The notes under the pieces: generated by a model
What the model was told of the DNA's origin: nothing
Seen by the model: the letters and a program-made list of their open reading frames with translations, nothing else
The model's database searches: none
From: Bryobacterales bacterium
GTDB lineage: Bacteria > Acidobacteriota > Terriglobia > Bryobacterales > Bryobacteraceae
Direction: 5' to 3'
NCBI GenBank assembly: GCA_020851555.1
Contig: JADZCM010000002.1
Coordinates: forward strand, 26,845-90,844
DNA length: 64,000 bases
Shown here: piece by piece, positions 52,885 through 61,529 of the stretch
How positions within the stretch are numbered: position 1 is the first letter of the stretch
How the letters are laid out: each line of letters starts with the position of its first letter
Program-made: the position numbers and the translations under genes

Positions 52885-55849
52885 TCACGGCTTTCCTCAG
52901 CACGGGAAACTCAAGCCTGAACCGGGCGCCTTCCGGCGGCCGGCTCTCGACTTCGATCACGCCACCATGATCGCGCACAATGCCGTAGGTTATCGAGAGG
53001 CCCAGGCCGGTGCCCTTGCGGGAAGCCTTGGTGGTGAAAAACGGATCATAGATTCTCGGCACGTGCTCGGCGGGAATTCCCAGGCCGGTGTCGGCGACCT
53101 CCACCTGCACCCCGGAGTCGCCCTCCCATGCCCTGACACGCAGCGTGCCGCCCTGTTCCATGGCGTCACGTGCGTTGAGAAAGAGGTTCAAAAACACCTG
53201 CTGAAGCTGATTGGCGTTGCCGCGGATGGGAGGCAGCGCGCCGGCCAGTTCCGCCTGCACCTGGATGCCCGCCTTGGCCATCTGGTGCTCGACCAGGGTG
53301 AGGGTTTCGCGGATCACCCGCGCCAGGTCCACGTCCTCGAACTGGCGCGGTCCGGTGCGCGAGAAATTCAGCAGCGAGTTGACAATCTCGCTGGCGCGGA
53401 AGGTCTGCCTGGCGATCTTGTCGAGCAGGGCCGATTTGCGCTCGTCGCCCTCCACCTGCTTGGCCAGCATCTGGGCGTAGGTGGAGATCACGGCCAGCGG
53501 AGTATTGACTTCATGCGCCACGCCGGCCGCCAGGATGCCCACGGAGGTGAGCTTGTCGGCCTGCACGACGCGCCGCTCCAGTTCATCCCGCTCCGTCACG
53601 TCGTCGAAAATGATCAGCCTGCCAATTCTCTTCTCGTCGCGCGAAACCAGCGGAGCGACGGCGATGTTCAGGAGCCTCTCGGCGGAATCGGTCTCCGCCA
53701 GGCGCTTCAAAAGCGGAAGCTCGACGACGCCCCTGCCGTTGGCGGGCTCGCCGTTGCCGTTCTGAGGCTCGCTGGGCCGCAGAGCGTACTTGTAGATGTG
53801 ATGGATGCCGCTCTCATCCTTTGCCCCCTCGAACCTGAGCGCCAGGCTTTCGGGGAACAACTCTTCCAGGGTTCTGCCGATGGCCCGCTCTCTGGGCAGC
53901 CCGGTCAGCCGTTCCATCTGGCCGTTCCAGCTTTCGACCCGGCCGGCGAGGTCGGCCGCCAGAATCCCGACGTTGATGGACTCAATGATGTTCTCCTTGA
54001 ACTCCCGGAGACGCTCGTTCTCCTCCACCTTGTACTGCAACGACCGGTAGAGCCGTATGTTCTCGATGGCGATCGCCAAATAGCCGGCCAGGGTCACCAC
54101 CAACTCGAGGTCGTCACTGGGGAGGAAGTCGCCCTTGTCGGTGCGGCTGACCCCGATGTACGCGATGGTCCTGCCCCGGGCGGCGCACGGCACATAGTAG
54201 GTCAGGTCCAGCTCCGCCAGGGTCTTCCGCACGGACGCGGGCCAGCGGCGGGATGGAACGTCCAGGGGGTGCCGCGGCTGCTCAAAGAACAGATACGGGG
54301 CTCCCGCTTCCGGACCCAGAAAACTCAAGTCCAGCGATGCGCCCGTCGGGGCCGGCCCGCGGCGGCGCGCCGGCTGGCCGTAAACAGCCTCCAGCCGGAA
54401 GCCGGGCTTCTCCTCGTCCTCCAGGAAGAAGGCCACCGTGGGAACCGACAGCGTGCGCCTCAGTCTCTCGGCCACGGATGACAGAACGGCGTTCAGATCC
54501 GTCTCCGAACTCAGCTCCCGCGCGAATTCGATCAGAGTACGCCGGTAGTCGTAACGGTCTTTGTAGAAGTAGTACCTGTCGAGTTGCACCTGAATCCAGC
54601 CCCGGATCGGCTGGAAGCTGAAGGCGGCGATCAATATCAGCAGAGCGGCCGCGCCGGGACTCAGGTCTTCGAACCGGCCCAGGGAGAAAAGCAGACCATA
54701 GAACAGGCCCAGCACCGACAGCGTCGCCAGCGTGTAGACGTAGCCCTGCTGGAAAATCACGTCCACGTCCATCAGGCGGTAACGGAGCACGGCGTATGCC
54801 CAGGTGAGCGGCACAATCCCCAGGGAGAGCACGGCCATCTTCATGAAGAAGCCGGGCACCACTCCCAGGACGTAAGGCGCCACATAGACCAGGACAAACG
54901 GAAGCACCCCGAAAACCGTGCCGTTCCTGAGCCACTTCAACTGCTGCCGTACCACGGGGTCCTCCGCCCTCCTCTGCCGCCAGGCGAGGACGCCTCCCCC
55001 GGCAAGGTAAAACGCGGCCAGGGTGAGAAGCCAGACGCGATCCAGCAGCCAGCGGAGTTCCACCGGAGGCAGCGCCACCTGCAATGTCCCGGAAGCCACT
55101 CCCAGGAACGCGGCCAGAAGCAACGCCGCCGGGGCGTAGATCAGGAACGCCCGGAGCCTGCCCAAAGCCGCCCGCCGCGCGCCCGGAAACGCGATGCAGA
55201 AGTGCAGGAACAGAGCCGGGGCCAGCAGTCCGGCGCTGACGTTGCCCCAGTACATCACCTTGTCGAAGTTGTTCAGCTTGCCGGTGTAGTGGAAGGTGCA
55301 GAGCACGAAGGACGCCAGGCACACCGTGTAGAAGTGCGTGGCCATCGCCGCCGTGCCCCTCCGGAAAAACACGAAGAGGCCAATCGCCAGGTAGGCCACG
55401 CCCACCAGGTACAGATAGAAACGCGCCGGGTCGGCCGGCGCCTCTCCCACCACGACGGCTAACTGGAAGGGCACCCCGTTGCGTTCCAGCGAGTACCTGG
55501 CCGGCTTCCAGGATCCGATCCCAACCAGGATCCGGGTCACGTCAGTGGCGTGAACCACCGTGTTTCCGTCAACTTGCAGAACGCGGTCGCCGGGCTTGAT
55601 CCCCATCCTGCCGGCCGGACCCCCGGCGACGACGTGGAGCGCCACTACGCGGCCGCCACGCTCCATCCAAGTGACCCCGTCATCGGGAAGCCGGAAGCGC
55701 CGCTGCTGCTGGAAGTTGATACCGGCACAGACCACGGCTGCCGCGGTAAGGATAATCAACAGCGCGGCGGCGAGTTGGTGGCCGGTGGCTGAAGCGGCGG
55801 TCCACGCGCCGCCCGCCACCGCAGCGAATTTGCCTCTCAGTGCCTTCAC
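52877..55849 (-). CDS. PDZ-containing multi-TM sensor histidine kinase (PDZ-TM-GAF-PAS-HisKA-HATPase)
   Basis: 990 residues. One N-terminal helix (about 26-45) is followed by a PDZ-like domain outside the membrane (about 60-135: VVAGGPAGRMGIKPGDRVLQ, VDGNTVVHATDVTRIL). About eight hydrophobic helices come next (about 145-420), then a GAF-like domain (about 445-625; RRTLIEFARELSSETDLNAV), a PAS domain (about 635-760; SINVGILAADLAGRVESWNG), the H-box GVAHEVNTPLAVIST, and an HATPase with ANQLQQVFLNLFLNARDAM, VADTGLGIP and GTGLGLSITYGI. The PDZ domain suggests sensing of peptides or misfolded C-termini, as in DegS; that is inference. It is the partner of the regulator gene it overlaps. Confidence 0.9.
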   Translation of the reverse strand: MKALRGKFAAVAGGAWTAASATGHQLAAALLIILTAAAVVCAGINFQQQRRFRLPDDGVTWMERGGRVVALHVVAGGPAGRMGIKPGDRVLQVDGNTVVHATDVTRILVGIGSWKPARYSLERNGVPFQLAVVVGEAPADPARFYLYLVGVAYLAIGLFVFFRRGTAAMATHFYTVCLASFVLCTFHYTGKLNNFDKVMYWGNVSAGLLAPALFLHFCIAFPGARRAALGRLRAFLIYAPAALLLAAFLGVASGTLQVALPPVELRWLLDRVWLLTLAAFYLAGGGVLAWRQRRAEDPVVRQQLKWLRNGTVFGVLPFVLVYVAPYVLGVVPGFFMKMAVLSLGIVPLTWAYAVLRYRLMDVDVIFQQGYVYTLATLSVLGLFYGLLFSLGRFEDLSPGAAALLILIAAFSFQPIRGWIQVQLDRYYFYKDRYDYRRTLIEFARELSSETDLNAVLSSVAERLRRTLSVPTVAFFLEDEEKPGFRLEAVYGQPARRRGPAPTGASLDLSFLGPEAGAPYLFFEQPRHPLDVPSRRWPASVRKTLAELDLTYYVPCAARGRTIAYIGVSRTDKGDFLPSDDLELVVTLAGYLAIAIENIRLYRSLQYKVEENERLREFKENIIESINVGILAADLAGRVESWNGQMERLTGLPRERAIGRTLEELFPESLALRFEGAKDESGIHHIYKYALRPSEPQNGNGEPANGRGVVELPLLKRLAETDSAERLLNIAVAPLVSRDEKRIGRLIIFDDVTERDELERRVVQADKLTSVGILAAGVAHEVNTPLAVISTYAQMLAKQVEGDERKSALLDKIARQTFRASEIVNSLLNFSRTGPRQFEDVDLARVIRETLTLVEHQMAKAGIQVQAELAGALPPIRGNANQLQQVFLNLFLNARDAMEQGGTLRVRAWEGDSGVQVEVADTGLGIPAEHVPRIYDPFFTTKASRKGTGLGLSITYGIVRDHGGVIEVESRPPEGARFRLEFPVLRKAVNA

Positions 55850-55966
55850 CGCTTTGCAGTCACACCCCTACGTCCCGCACCATAGCACTTCCGGTGCCAT
55901 CGGGCAAGGATCCGCTAAACCACAGCATAATCAGCTTCTTCAGGAACGGCAAATCCTGTTTTTGGG

Positions 55967-55996
55967 AGTTGCAGGGGCCGGCCGGCCCCTGCAACT
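55967..55996. repeat. Perfect 30-bp palindrome
   Basis: Two 15-base arms, AGTTGCAGGGGCCGG and its reverse complement, meet without a loop. It lies between the divergent starts of the histidine-kinase gene (55849) and the GWxTD gene (56096). No T-run follows on either side. Nothing else gene-like is in this 246-bp interval. Confidence 0.9.
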
Positions 55997-56095
55997 ACTG
56001 AGAGGCGTAAATATAGCACTGCCCGCCGGCAGACGGGTCCTTGACGATTGCGGGAAGCGAGCCTAGAATTGAGGTAGATCGGGAGGCAGGAGCAC

Positions 56096-57769
56096 ATGAC
56101 GGCAGGGAGAACTGCGCTGATTTGCTCGATGTTCGTGCTGGCCTCTGTGGCGTGGCATGTGCGGGCGGCCGATAGACCCAAACCCGCCCCGGCCAAGCGC
56201 GAGACCGTGGCCAAGCCTCTCAGCGAGAGGGCCAAGCGCCAGCAGGAAGACCGCTTGCGCAAGGAGTTGGAAGCCCCCTACCGCCGCTGGCTGGACGAGG
56301 ACGTCGGCTACATCATCACCAACGAGGAACGGACCGCCTTCAAGCGCATGTCCACGGCGGAGGAGCAGGAGAGCTTCATCGAGCAGTTCTGGCTCAGGCG
56401 CGACCCGACTCCCGACACCGCCGAGAACGAGTTCAAGGAAGAACACTACCGGCGCATCGCTTACGCCAACGAACGTTTCGCATCGGGCATCCCGGGGTGG
56501 AAGACGGACCGCGGGCGGATTTACATCACCTACGGTCCGGCCGATGAGATCGAATCACATCCTTCCGGCGGCACCTATAACCGGCCCTTCGAAGAGGGCG
56601 GCGGGACCACCTCCACCTATCCGTTCGAGATCTGGAGATACCGCTGGATCGAGGGCGTGGGCACGGACGTACTGATCGAGTTCGTGGACCCGACCATGAC
56701 CGGCGAGTACCGCATGACCATGGACCCCTCCGAGAAGGACGCCCTGCTGCACGTGCCCAACGCCGGGCTCACCCTTATGGAGGAGATGGGTTTGGCGGAT
56801 AAGGCGGACCGCTTCAGCCGCACCGATGGGACCCGCCTGGGAGTCCCGCAGGACCAACTGGTCACGCGCTTGCAGCCTTTCGAGAGGTTGCAGCAGTACG
56901 CCAACCTTCAGAAGCCCCCGGCCATCAAGTTCAGGGACCTGGAAGCCGCGGTCAACTCGAAGATCACTTACAACATTCTGCCCATGCAGGCGCGTGTCGA
57001 CTACGTGCGCATGACCAACTCCTCGGTCCTCACCAACATCACTTTGCTGTTTGAGCGCAAGGACCTTCAGTTCCAGGCCAAGGAGGGAGTACACAAGGCC
57101 ACCGTCAACATTTACGGGCGGATCACAAATATGTCACGCCGGGTAATCAACGTCTTTGAGGACCCGGTGACGGTTGACGTGCCGGCGGAACTGCTTCAGG
57201 AGGCGGTGAAAGGCTCTTCCGTGTACGGCAAGTCCATTCCCCTGGCGCCCGGAATGTACCGCCTCAACATCGTCGCCAAGGATGTGGTCGGCGGGAACAT
57301 GAACAACTACGAGGTCGCGCTGAACGTTCCCCGCTACGACGATGAGACGCTGGCGTCGAGCACCATGGTGCTGGCCGACGTGCTGGAACCGGTGCCCACC
57401 CGGAACATCGGCACGGGGCAGTTCGTGATCGGCACCATGAAGGTGCGCCCCCGAGTGGGAGAGAGTTTCAAGGCCAGCGAGAAGATGGGCGTGTACGTCC
57501 AGTTTTACAACTTCTCGCCCGACGAGAAGACACAGAAGCCCAACGGCTCAATCCAGTACGAGGTGATCAAGGACGGGAACAACGAGAAGGTCATCGACTT
57601 TACGGAGGATCTGAGCGCCATCGAGGGAGCCTCCGCCACCCAGGTCACGGTGGAGAAGTTGCTCCCGCTGCAAACTCTGGGGCCAGGCCGCTATACGCTC
57701 AGGCTGACGGCGCTGGACAAGAACCGCGACGAGAAGGTCGCGACTTCTTCCAACTTTACGGTATTCTAA
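56096..57769 (+). CDS. GWxTD-domain protein
   Basis: 557 residues. A signal peptide ends near VAWHVRAADR. The GWxTD region (about 60-180) reads YRRWLDEDVGYIITNEERTA, FKRMSTAEEQESFIEQFWLR RDP and RGRIYITYGPADEIESHPSG, matching this family of secreted proteins common in Acidobacteria and Bacteroidota. The rest is beta-rich (ARVDYVRMTNSSVLTNITLL and the C-terminal RYTLRLTALDKNRDEKV). Role unknown; probably periplasmic. It precedes another exported beta protein by 46 bp, and the pair is probably an operon. Confidence 0.88.
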   Translation: MTAGRTALICSMFVLASVAWHVRAADRPKPAPAKRETVAKPLSERAKRQQEDRLRKELEAPYRRWLDEDVGYIITNEERTAFKRMSTAEEQESFIEQFWLRRDPTPDTAENEFKEEHYRRIAYANERFASGIPGWKTDRGRIYITYGPADEIESHPSGGTYNRPFEEGGGTTSTYPFEIWRYRWIEGVGTDVLIEFVDPTMTGEYRMTMDPSEKDALLHVPNAGLTLMEEMGLADKADRFSRTDGTRLGVPQDQLVTRLQPFERLQQYANLQKPPAIKFRDLEAAVNSKITYNILPMQARVDYVRMTNSSVLTNITLLFERKDLQFQAKEGVHKATVNIYGRITNMSRRVINVFEDPVTVDVPAELLQEAVKGSSVYGKSIPLAPGMYRLNIVAKDVVGGNMNNYEVALNVPRYDDETLASSTMVLADVLEPVPTRNIGTGQFVIGTMKVRPRVGESFKASEKMGVYVQFYNFSPDEKTQKPNGSIQYEVIKDGNNEKVIDFTEDLSAIEGASATQVTVEKLLPLQTLGPGRYTLRLTALDKNRDEKVATSSNFTVF

Positions 57770-57815
57770 GGCTAGAACCGCGACTCTCTGGAGGCCGGGG
57801 AGGCATCGTTTTAGG

Positions 57816-59615
57816 ATGATCGCCCGAAAGTTCGGCAGAGCGGGAAGAGGCATCGCCCTCCTTCTGCTCGCCGGCGTCATCGCCCGGCCGGCCCCGCCGG
57901 AAAAGAAACTCTCCGGCAGCATTGCGGTTTACGTCACCAACACGGCAGGCATGCCGCAGATGGGCGCCACCGTCCTGCTGTTCGACGGGGTCGACCGCAT
58001 TATCCGCCGCGCCCTGACCGACGAAGCCGGCAGTTTCCTGTTCGATTCGCTGCCCGCGGGGGCGTATTCCATCCGGGTGAGCCTGGCGAGTTTCCTGCCG
58101 GCGCTCAAGAGGAACATCGCCGTGCAGCCCGGCATGCGGAGCCTTCTCAGCGTCAACCTGGCCGGAGTGCTCAGTTCCATCGAACTGGTCTACTCCGCCA
58201 AGGGCAGCCGGGCGGTGATGAGCGACGACTGGAAGTGGGTCCTGCGGAGTTCGGAAGCGACGCGTCCGGTGCTGCGCTTCGGCCCGAGCGTAACGGTGAG
58301 CCATCCGGATGACGGAGGCAGTCCGTTCTCCGAGACGCGCGCCATGGTGAAGGTGTCGGCCGGAGACCAGGGCGCCGTTTCGCAGTTCGGCAACGAACCG
58401 GACCTGGGGACCGCGTTCGCTCTGGCTACATCCGTGTTCGGCGACAACCAGGTGCATGTCAGCGGTAACTTCGGCTATTCGGCGGCCACCGGTCTGCCCA
58501 CGGCGGGATTCCGGACCAGTTACAGCCGGGGCGGCGAGGGCAGCGGATCAGCCCAGGTGAACCTGACCCTGCGCCAGTGGTATCTGCCGGCGCGGGTGGG
58601 CGCGGGTCTGTTGTCGGGACAGCGGGGAGCGGCGCCGGCGTTGCGAACGATGTCGGTGGGTTTCTTCGACCGGAAGGAACTGGCGCAGGGCCTCCACCTG
58701 GATTACGGCTTCTCTCTTGAGTCGGTCAGCTTTCTGAGTACATTGAACTATTTCAGCCCCTATGGCCGCCTGACCTACGACCTGGGCCCGCAGGGCGTCC
58801 TTGAGTTCGCTTTCAATTCGGGGCTCCCTCCGACGCAGTTCCTCGCCCAGAGGGGCGAAGCCTCGAGCGACCTGCAGCAGGACCTTGCCGCCTTGAGCCT
58901 GTTCCCGCGCGTATCCCTGCGCCGGGGCCAGGTGAGAGTGCAGCGCGCCGACAACCTGGAAATCGCCTACCGCAAGACAATCGGCTCGCGGACCTACGGG
59001 CTGGCGGGCTATCTCGGGTCCGTGAAGAACGCCGCTCTGACGATGGTGGCGTCCGCCGGGGCCGTGCCTCCGGGCGACCTGCTCCCGGACCTGCTCTCCA
59101 ACAGCGCGGTTTTCAACGTGGGCGATTATTCCAGCGCGGGATACATGGCGTCGGTCACGCAGGCCCTTGGCAGCCGCATGAACCTGAGCCTGACAGGCGG
59201 GAGCGGCGGAGCGCTGATTCCGGTTCAAGGGGTTCTGCACGGCGGCAGCGGGGACGAACTTCGGAAGACGATTCAACACGGGCAGCGCCGGTGGCTGGCC
59301 GTGGTCTTCTCGGCGGCAGCCCCGCGGACGGGCAGTCAGTTAACGGCCAGTTACCGCTGGGCGGACGGACGGGCGTTGACGGCCCCGCACGCCTACCTCA
59401 CCAGGACGGCGATTTTCTCCGACATCGGCCTGAACCTGCATTTCCGCCAGCCGGTCCCGTGGGGAGGCGGCATGCGCGGCCGGCTGGAGATAACCGGCGA
59501 CGCACGGAACGTGTTGGGGCAGGGATACCTGCCGCTGTCCGTGGGTCAGGGACGCCGCGCGTTGTTGGTGCACACTCCGCGCAATCTGCGTGGAGGATTC
59601 AACTTCATCTTCTAA
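57816..59615 (+). CDS. Carboxypeptidase-regulatory-domain outer-membrane protein
   Basis: 599 residues. A signal peptide ends around VIARPAPPE. Residues about 35-115 are a carboxypeptidase-regulatory-like beta domain (MGATVLLFDGVDRIIRRALT, LPAGAYSIRVSLASFLPALK). The remainder alternates polar and hydrophobic residues in amphipathic strands (QVHVSGNFGYSAATGLP, LDYGFSLESVSFLSTLNYF) and ends in Phe (GGFNFIF), as outer-membrane barrels do. There is no TonB plug, so it is a smaller relative of the receptor at 34946. It follows the GWxTD gene. Confidence 0.82.
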   Translation: MIARKFGRAGRGIALLLLAGVIARPAPPEKKLSGSIAVYVTNTAGMPQMGATVLLFDGVDRIIRRALTDEAGSFLFDSLPAGAYSIRVSLASFLPALKRNIAVQPGMRSLLSVNLAGVLSSIELVYSAKGSRAVMSDDWKWVLRSSEATRPVLRFGPSVTVSHPDDGGSPFSETRAMVKVSAGDQGAVSQFGNEPDLGTAFALATSVFGDNQVHVSGNFGYSAATGLPTAGFRTSYSRGGEGSGSAQVNLTLRQWYLPARVGAGLLSGQRGAAPALRTMSVGFFDRKELAQGLHLDYGFSLESVSFLSTLNYFSPYGRLTYDLGPQGVLEFAFNSGLPPTQFLAQRGEASSDLQQDLAALSLFPRVSLRRGQVRVQRADNLEIAYRKTIGSRTYGLAGYLGSVKNAALTMVASAGAVPPGDLLPDLLSNSAVFNVGDYSSAGYMASVTQALGSRMNLSLTGGSGGALIPVQGVLHGGSGDELRKTIQHGQRRWLAVVFSAAAPRTGSQLTASYRWADGRALTAPHAYLTRTAIFSDIGLNLHFRQPVPWGGGMRGRLEITGDARNVLGQGYLPLSVGQGRRALLVHTPRNLRGGFNFIF

Positions 59616-59884
59616 TCACGCCCGCGGCGGAATTTTTTTCCGTGTGTTATCAGGCGAATAGGTGAAACTCGACGCCTGGGGCAAACTCCGGCGGCTGTAT
59701 GTTGGGTGCGAAGAAGGAGTCCGGTCCAGTCCCCAGACCCACCTACTAACGACCTGATAGCCTCCCTGAAAGCCCCCCCGCTCCTGAGTGGAGCGTACCG
59801 CCAGCAGCCGGATTCCTTGGAACTGCGCCCTGCGGCCTGTAGCTTGTGAAGGAAGACCACGAGCCACGGGCCGCGGGCCGCTGA
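59616..59884. other. Intergenic region with hairpins, no gene assigned
   Basis: 269 bases between the barrel gene and the small basic protein gene. A run of seven Ts lies at 59631-59637 without a good preceding stem. CGCTCC-TGAGT-GGAGCG (59779-59795) can fold, and CCAGTCCCC at about 59728 recalls a 6S RNA motif, but I cannot build a convincing closing stem. Frames here are short and lack codon bias. Confidence 0.35.
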
Positions 59885-60016
59885 TTACTTCCGCGCGCCG
59901 CGCTGAGGGTTCTTCAGCCTCGACTGTCGGGCCTTGCGCTCCTTGCGCTTGGGCTTGCTGATGCGAAAAGTGCCGCTGCCGTGGTACTCAGCCGTGTAAA
60001 GCTTGTCCTCTGCCAA
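59885..60016 (-). CDS. Small basic conserved protein
   Basis: 43 residues from a TTG at 60016, chosen because AAGGAG stands about 8 bases upstream; an ATG at 60055 (13 codons longer) and longer forms have no such site. The sequence starts AEDKLYTAEYHGSGTFRISK and ends in a Lys/Arg-rich tail (KPKRKERKARQSRLKNPQRG), reminiscent of small ribosome- or nucleic-acid-binding proteins. It stands alone. Function unknown. Confidence 0.55.
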   Translation of the reverse strand: MAEDKLYTAEYHGSGTFRISKPKRKERKARQSRLKNPQRGARK

Positions 60017-60134
60017 ATCTGGTTCTCCTTGCTGGATTTCCCCGGAATCGACCATTCTACCGCAGACACCCGCACCGGTACTCCGGTTGCGTCTGCTCAG
60101 GGAGTTCACCCATGCGGCTGTCCGGCTGCAATAA

Positions 60135-60869
60135 TTGGTCGTGGCCTTGTACAACACAACCAAACAGAAACTGACAGCCGGACGCCAGGTTGTGGGCGGA
60201 ACGATCCACTCGGCGGACCCGGAGACCTTCAGGGCAATGGCGGGCGCGGGCTTCGATTTCCTATGGATCGAGATGCAGCACAGCCCGCTGGCCTACGATG
60301 AAGTGGCGCGCGCCATCCTGACCGCCCGGGGCAGCCCGGCGATCCCCTTCATCCGCGTGCCCGACGCGACGGAAGGCGATATCCAGAAGGCAACCGACAT
60401 CGGCGCGCTCGGCATCATCGTCCCCATGGTGGAGACCGCGGAGAAGATGCGCGCCGCGGTGCGGTTCGCCAGGTTCCCACCCGCCGGACGGCGCAGTTCT
60501 GGGAACAACCAGGCCCGGCTGCTGTGGAGAGACGACTACCGCCGGACGTGCAACGAGAACCTCGTCGTGGTGGCCATGATCGAGACGCCCGAGGGCGTCG
60601 CGGCGGCGGACGAAATCTCATCCGTGGAAGGCGTCGATGTGGTGTTTGCCGCGAGCGGCGACCTCAAGAGCTTCACCGGCCTGGCGGAAGGTCACCCGGA
60701 TTACGAGGCGCTGGTGGCGCGCATCCGGGACGCCGCGCTTGGGGCCGGCAAGCGGCTCGGCGGGCCGCTCGCCTGGCGCAACCGGCCCGGCTTCACGTTC
60801 TTTCAGGGCCCGGCGGAGGCCACGCTCATCCAATCCGCCGCGGAGGCGCTGAGCCTGCCCGGCCGCTGA
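60135..60869 (+). CDS. HpcH/HpaI aldolase/citrate lyase family protein
   Basis: 244 residues, the normal size. The class II pyruvate-aldolase barrel is recognisable: GGTIHSADPETFRAMAGAGF, FLWIEMQHSPLAYDEV with the catalytic Glu-x-x-His region, IVPMVETAEKM, and MIETPEGVAAADEI with the metal Glu. Such enzymes split 4-hydroxy-2-oxo acids; the substrate is not predictable. The start is a TTG at 60135 or a GTG at 60141. It converges on the DUF1080 gene (9 bp) and has no pathway partner in the window. Confidence 0.88.
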   Translation: MVVALYNTTKQKLTAGRQVVGGTIHSADPETFRAMAGAGFDFLWIEMQHSPLAYDEVARAILTARGSPAIPFIRVPDATEGDIQKATDIGALGIIVPMVETAEKMRAAVRFARFPPAGRRSSGNNQARLLWRDDYRRTCNENLVVVAMIETPEGVAAADEISSVEGVDVVFAASGDLKSFTGLAEGHPDYEALVARIRDAALGAGKRLGGPLAWRNRPGFTFFQGPAEATLIQSAAEALSLPGR

Positions 60870-60878
60870 CACCGCGCC

Positions 60879-61529
60879 CTACGGCAGTTCCTTCAGCTTG
60901 AGGTTGCGGAACTGGATGAGGTAGCCTTCGGCCTCCAAACCGATGTAGCCCCTCATGACCTCAAGGTTGTCCACGACGGCGGTCACGTCGCCGTTGACCC
61001 ACAGGGTCATCTTGGGTCCGTCAGCACGGATCTCGAAGATGTTCCACTCGCCGGCGGGCTTGACGCGGTTCTCTTTGAGCTGGGCGCGCGTGTTGATGCG
61101 CTGGATCTCTCCTTTGACCGGAGTGGCGCCCATGAGGAATCCGCCGCTGGCGTCGCCCGTCTGTCCCTGGTGCCAGATCTTGCCGTCGATGCTGTTGCGC
61201 GCCATCACCCCGCTGTTGTAGCCCTTCCCGTTGGGGATGGGAACGAAGCGCCACTCGGCGTGGAAGATGAAGTTGGCCAATTCCCGGTTCAGGTAGAAAA
61301 ACTCATGGCCCTTGTCTCCCTCACAGACCAGAAGTCCGGACGGGTCGACCTTCCACTGCGATTGAGGGTTCAAAGGATCAGTGGTCATAAAAGGCGCCCG
61401 GGCCCATCCCTGCAAGCTCGGCGGCGGCATTATGTCCTGCCAGCCGCGCGGGTCGGATTCGAGCGCGCTCGGGGTTTGAGCCCACGAGATCGCGATTCCC
61501 AATAACAGAACGCTAACCAAACGCTTCAT
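60879..61529 (-). CDS. DUF1080 (3-keto-disaccharide hydrolase-like) secreted protein
   Basis: 216 residues. A signal peptide ends at AISWAQ. The DUF1080 beta-sandwich is shown by WKVDPSGLLVCEGDKGHEFF, ANFIFHAEWRFVPIPNGKGY, NSGVMARNSIDGKIWHQGQT, GEWNIFEIRADGPKMTLWVN and GYIGLEAEGYLIQFRNLKLK, the last being the classical C-terminal signature. Members of this family have been linked to hydrolysis of 3-keto sugars in the periplasm. It overlaps the end of fabD by 17 bp, an unusual neighbour for a lipid-synthesis gene. Confidence 0.9.
   Translation of the reverse strand: MKRLVSVLLLGIAISWAQTPSALESDPRGWQDIMPPPSLQGWARAPFMTTDPLNPQSQWKVDPSGLLVCEGDKGHEFFYLNRELANFIFHAEWRFVPIPNGKGYNSGVMARNSIDGKIWHQGQTGDASGGFLMGATPVKGEIQRINTRAQLKENRVKPAGEWNIFEIRADGPKMTLWVNGDVTAVVDNLEVMRGYIGLEAEGYLIQFRNLKLKELP

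Noticed and set aside
59690..59860. 6S RNA gene
   Set aside because: One short motif (CCAGTCCCC) and a small hairpin are present, but no closing stem or open bubble could be built by eye.
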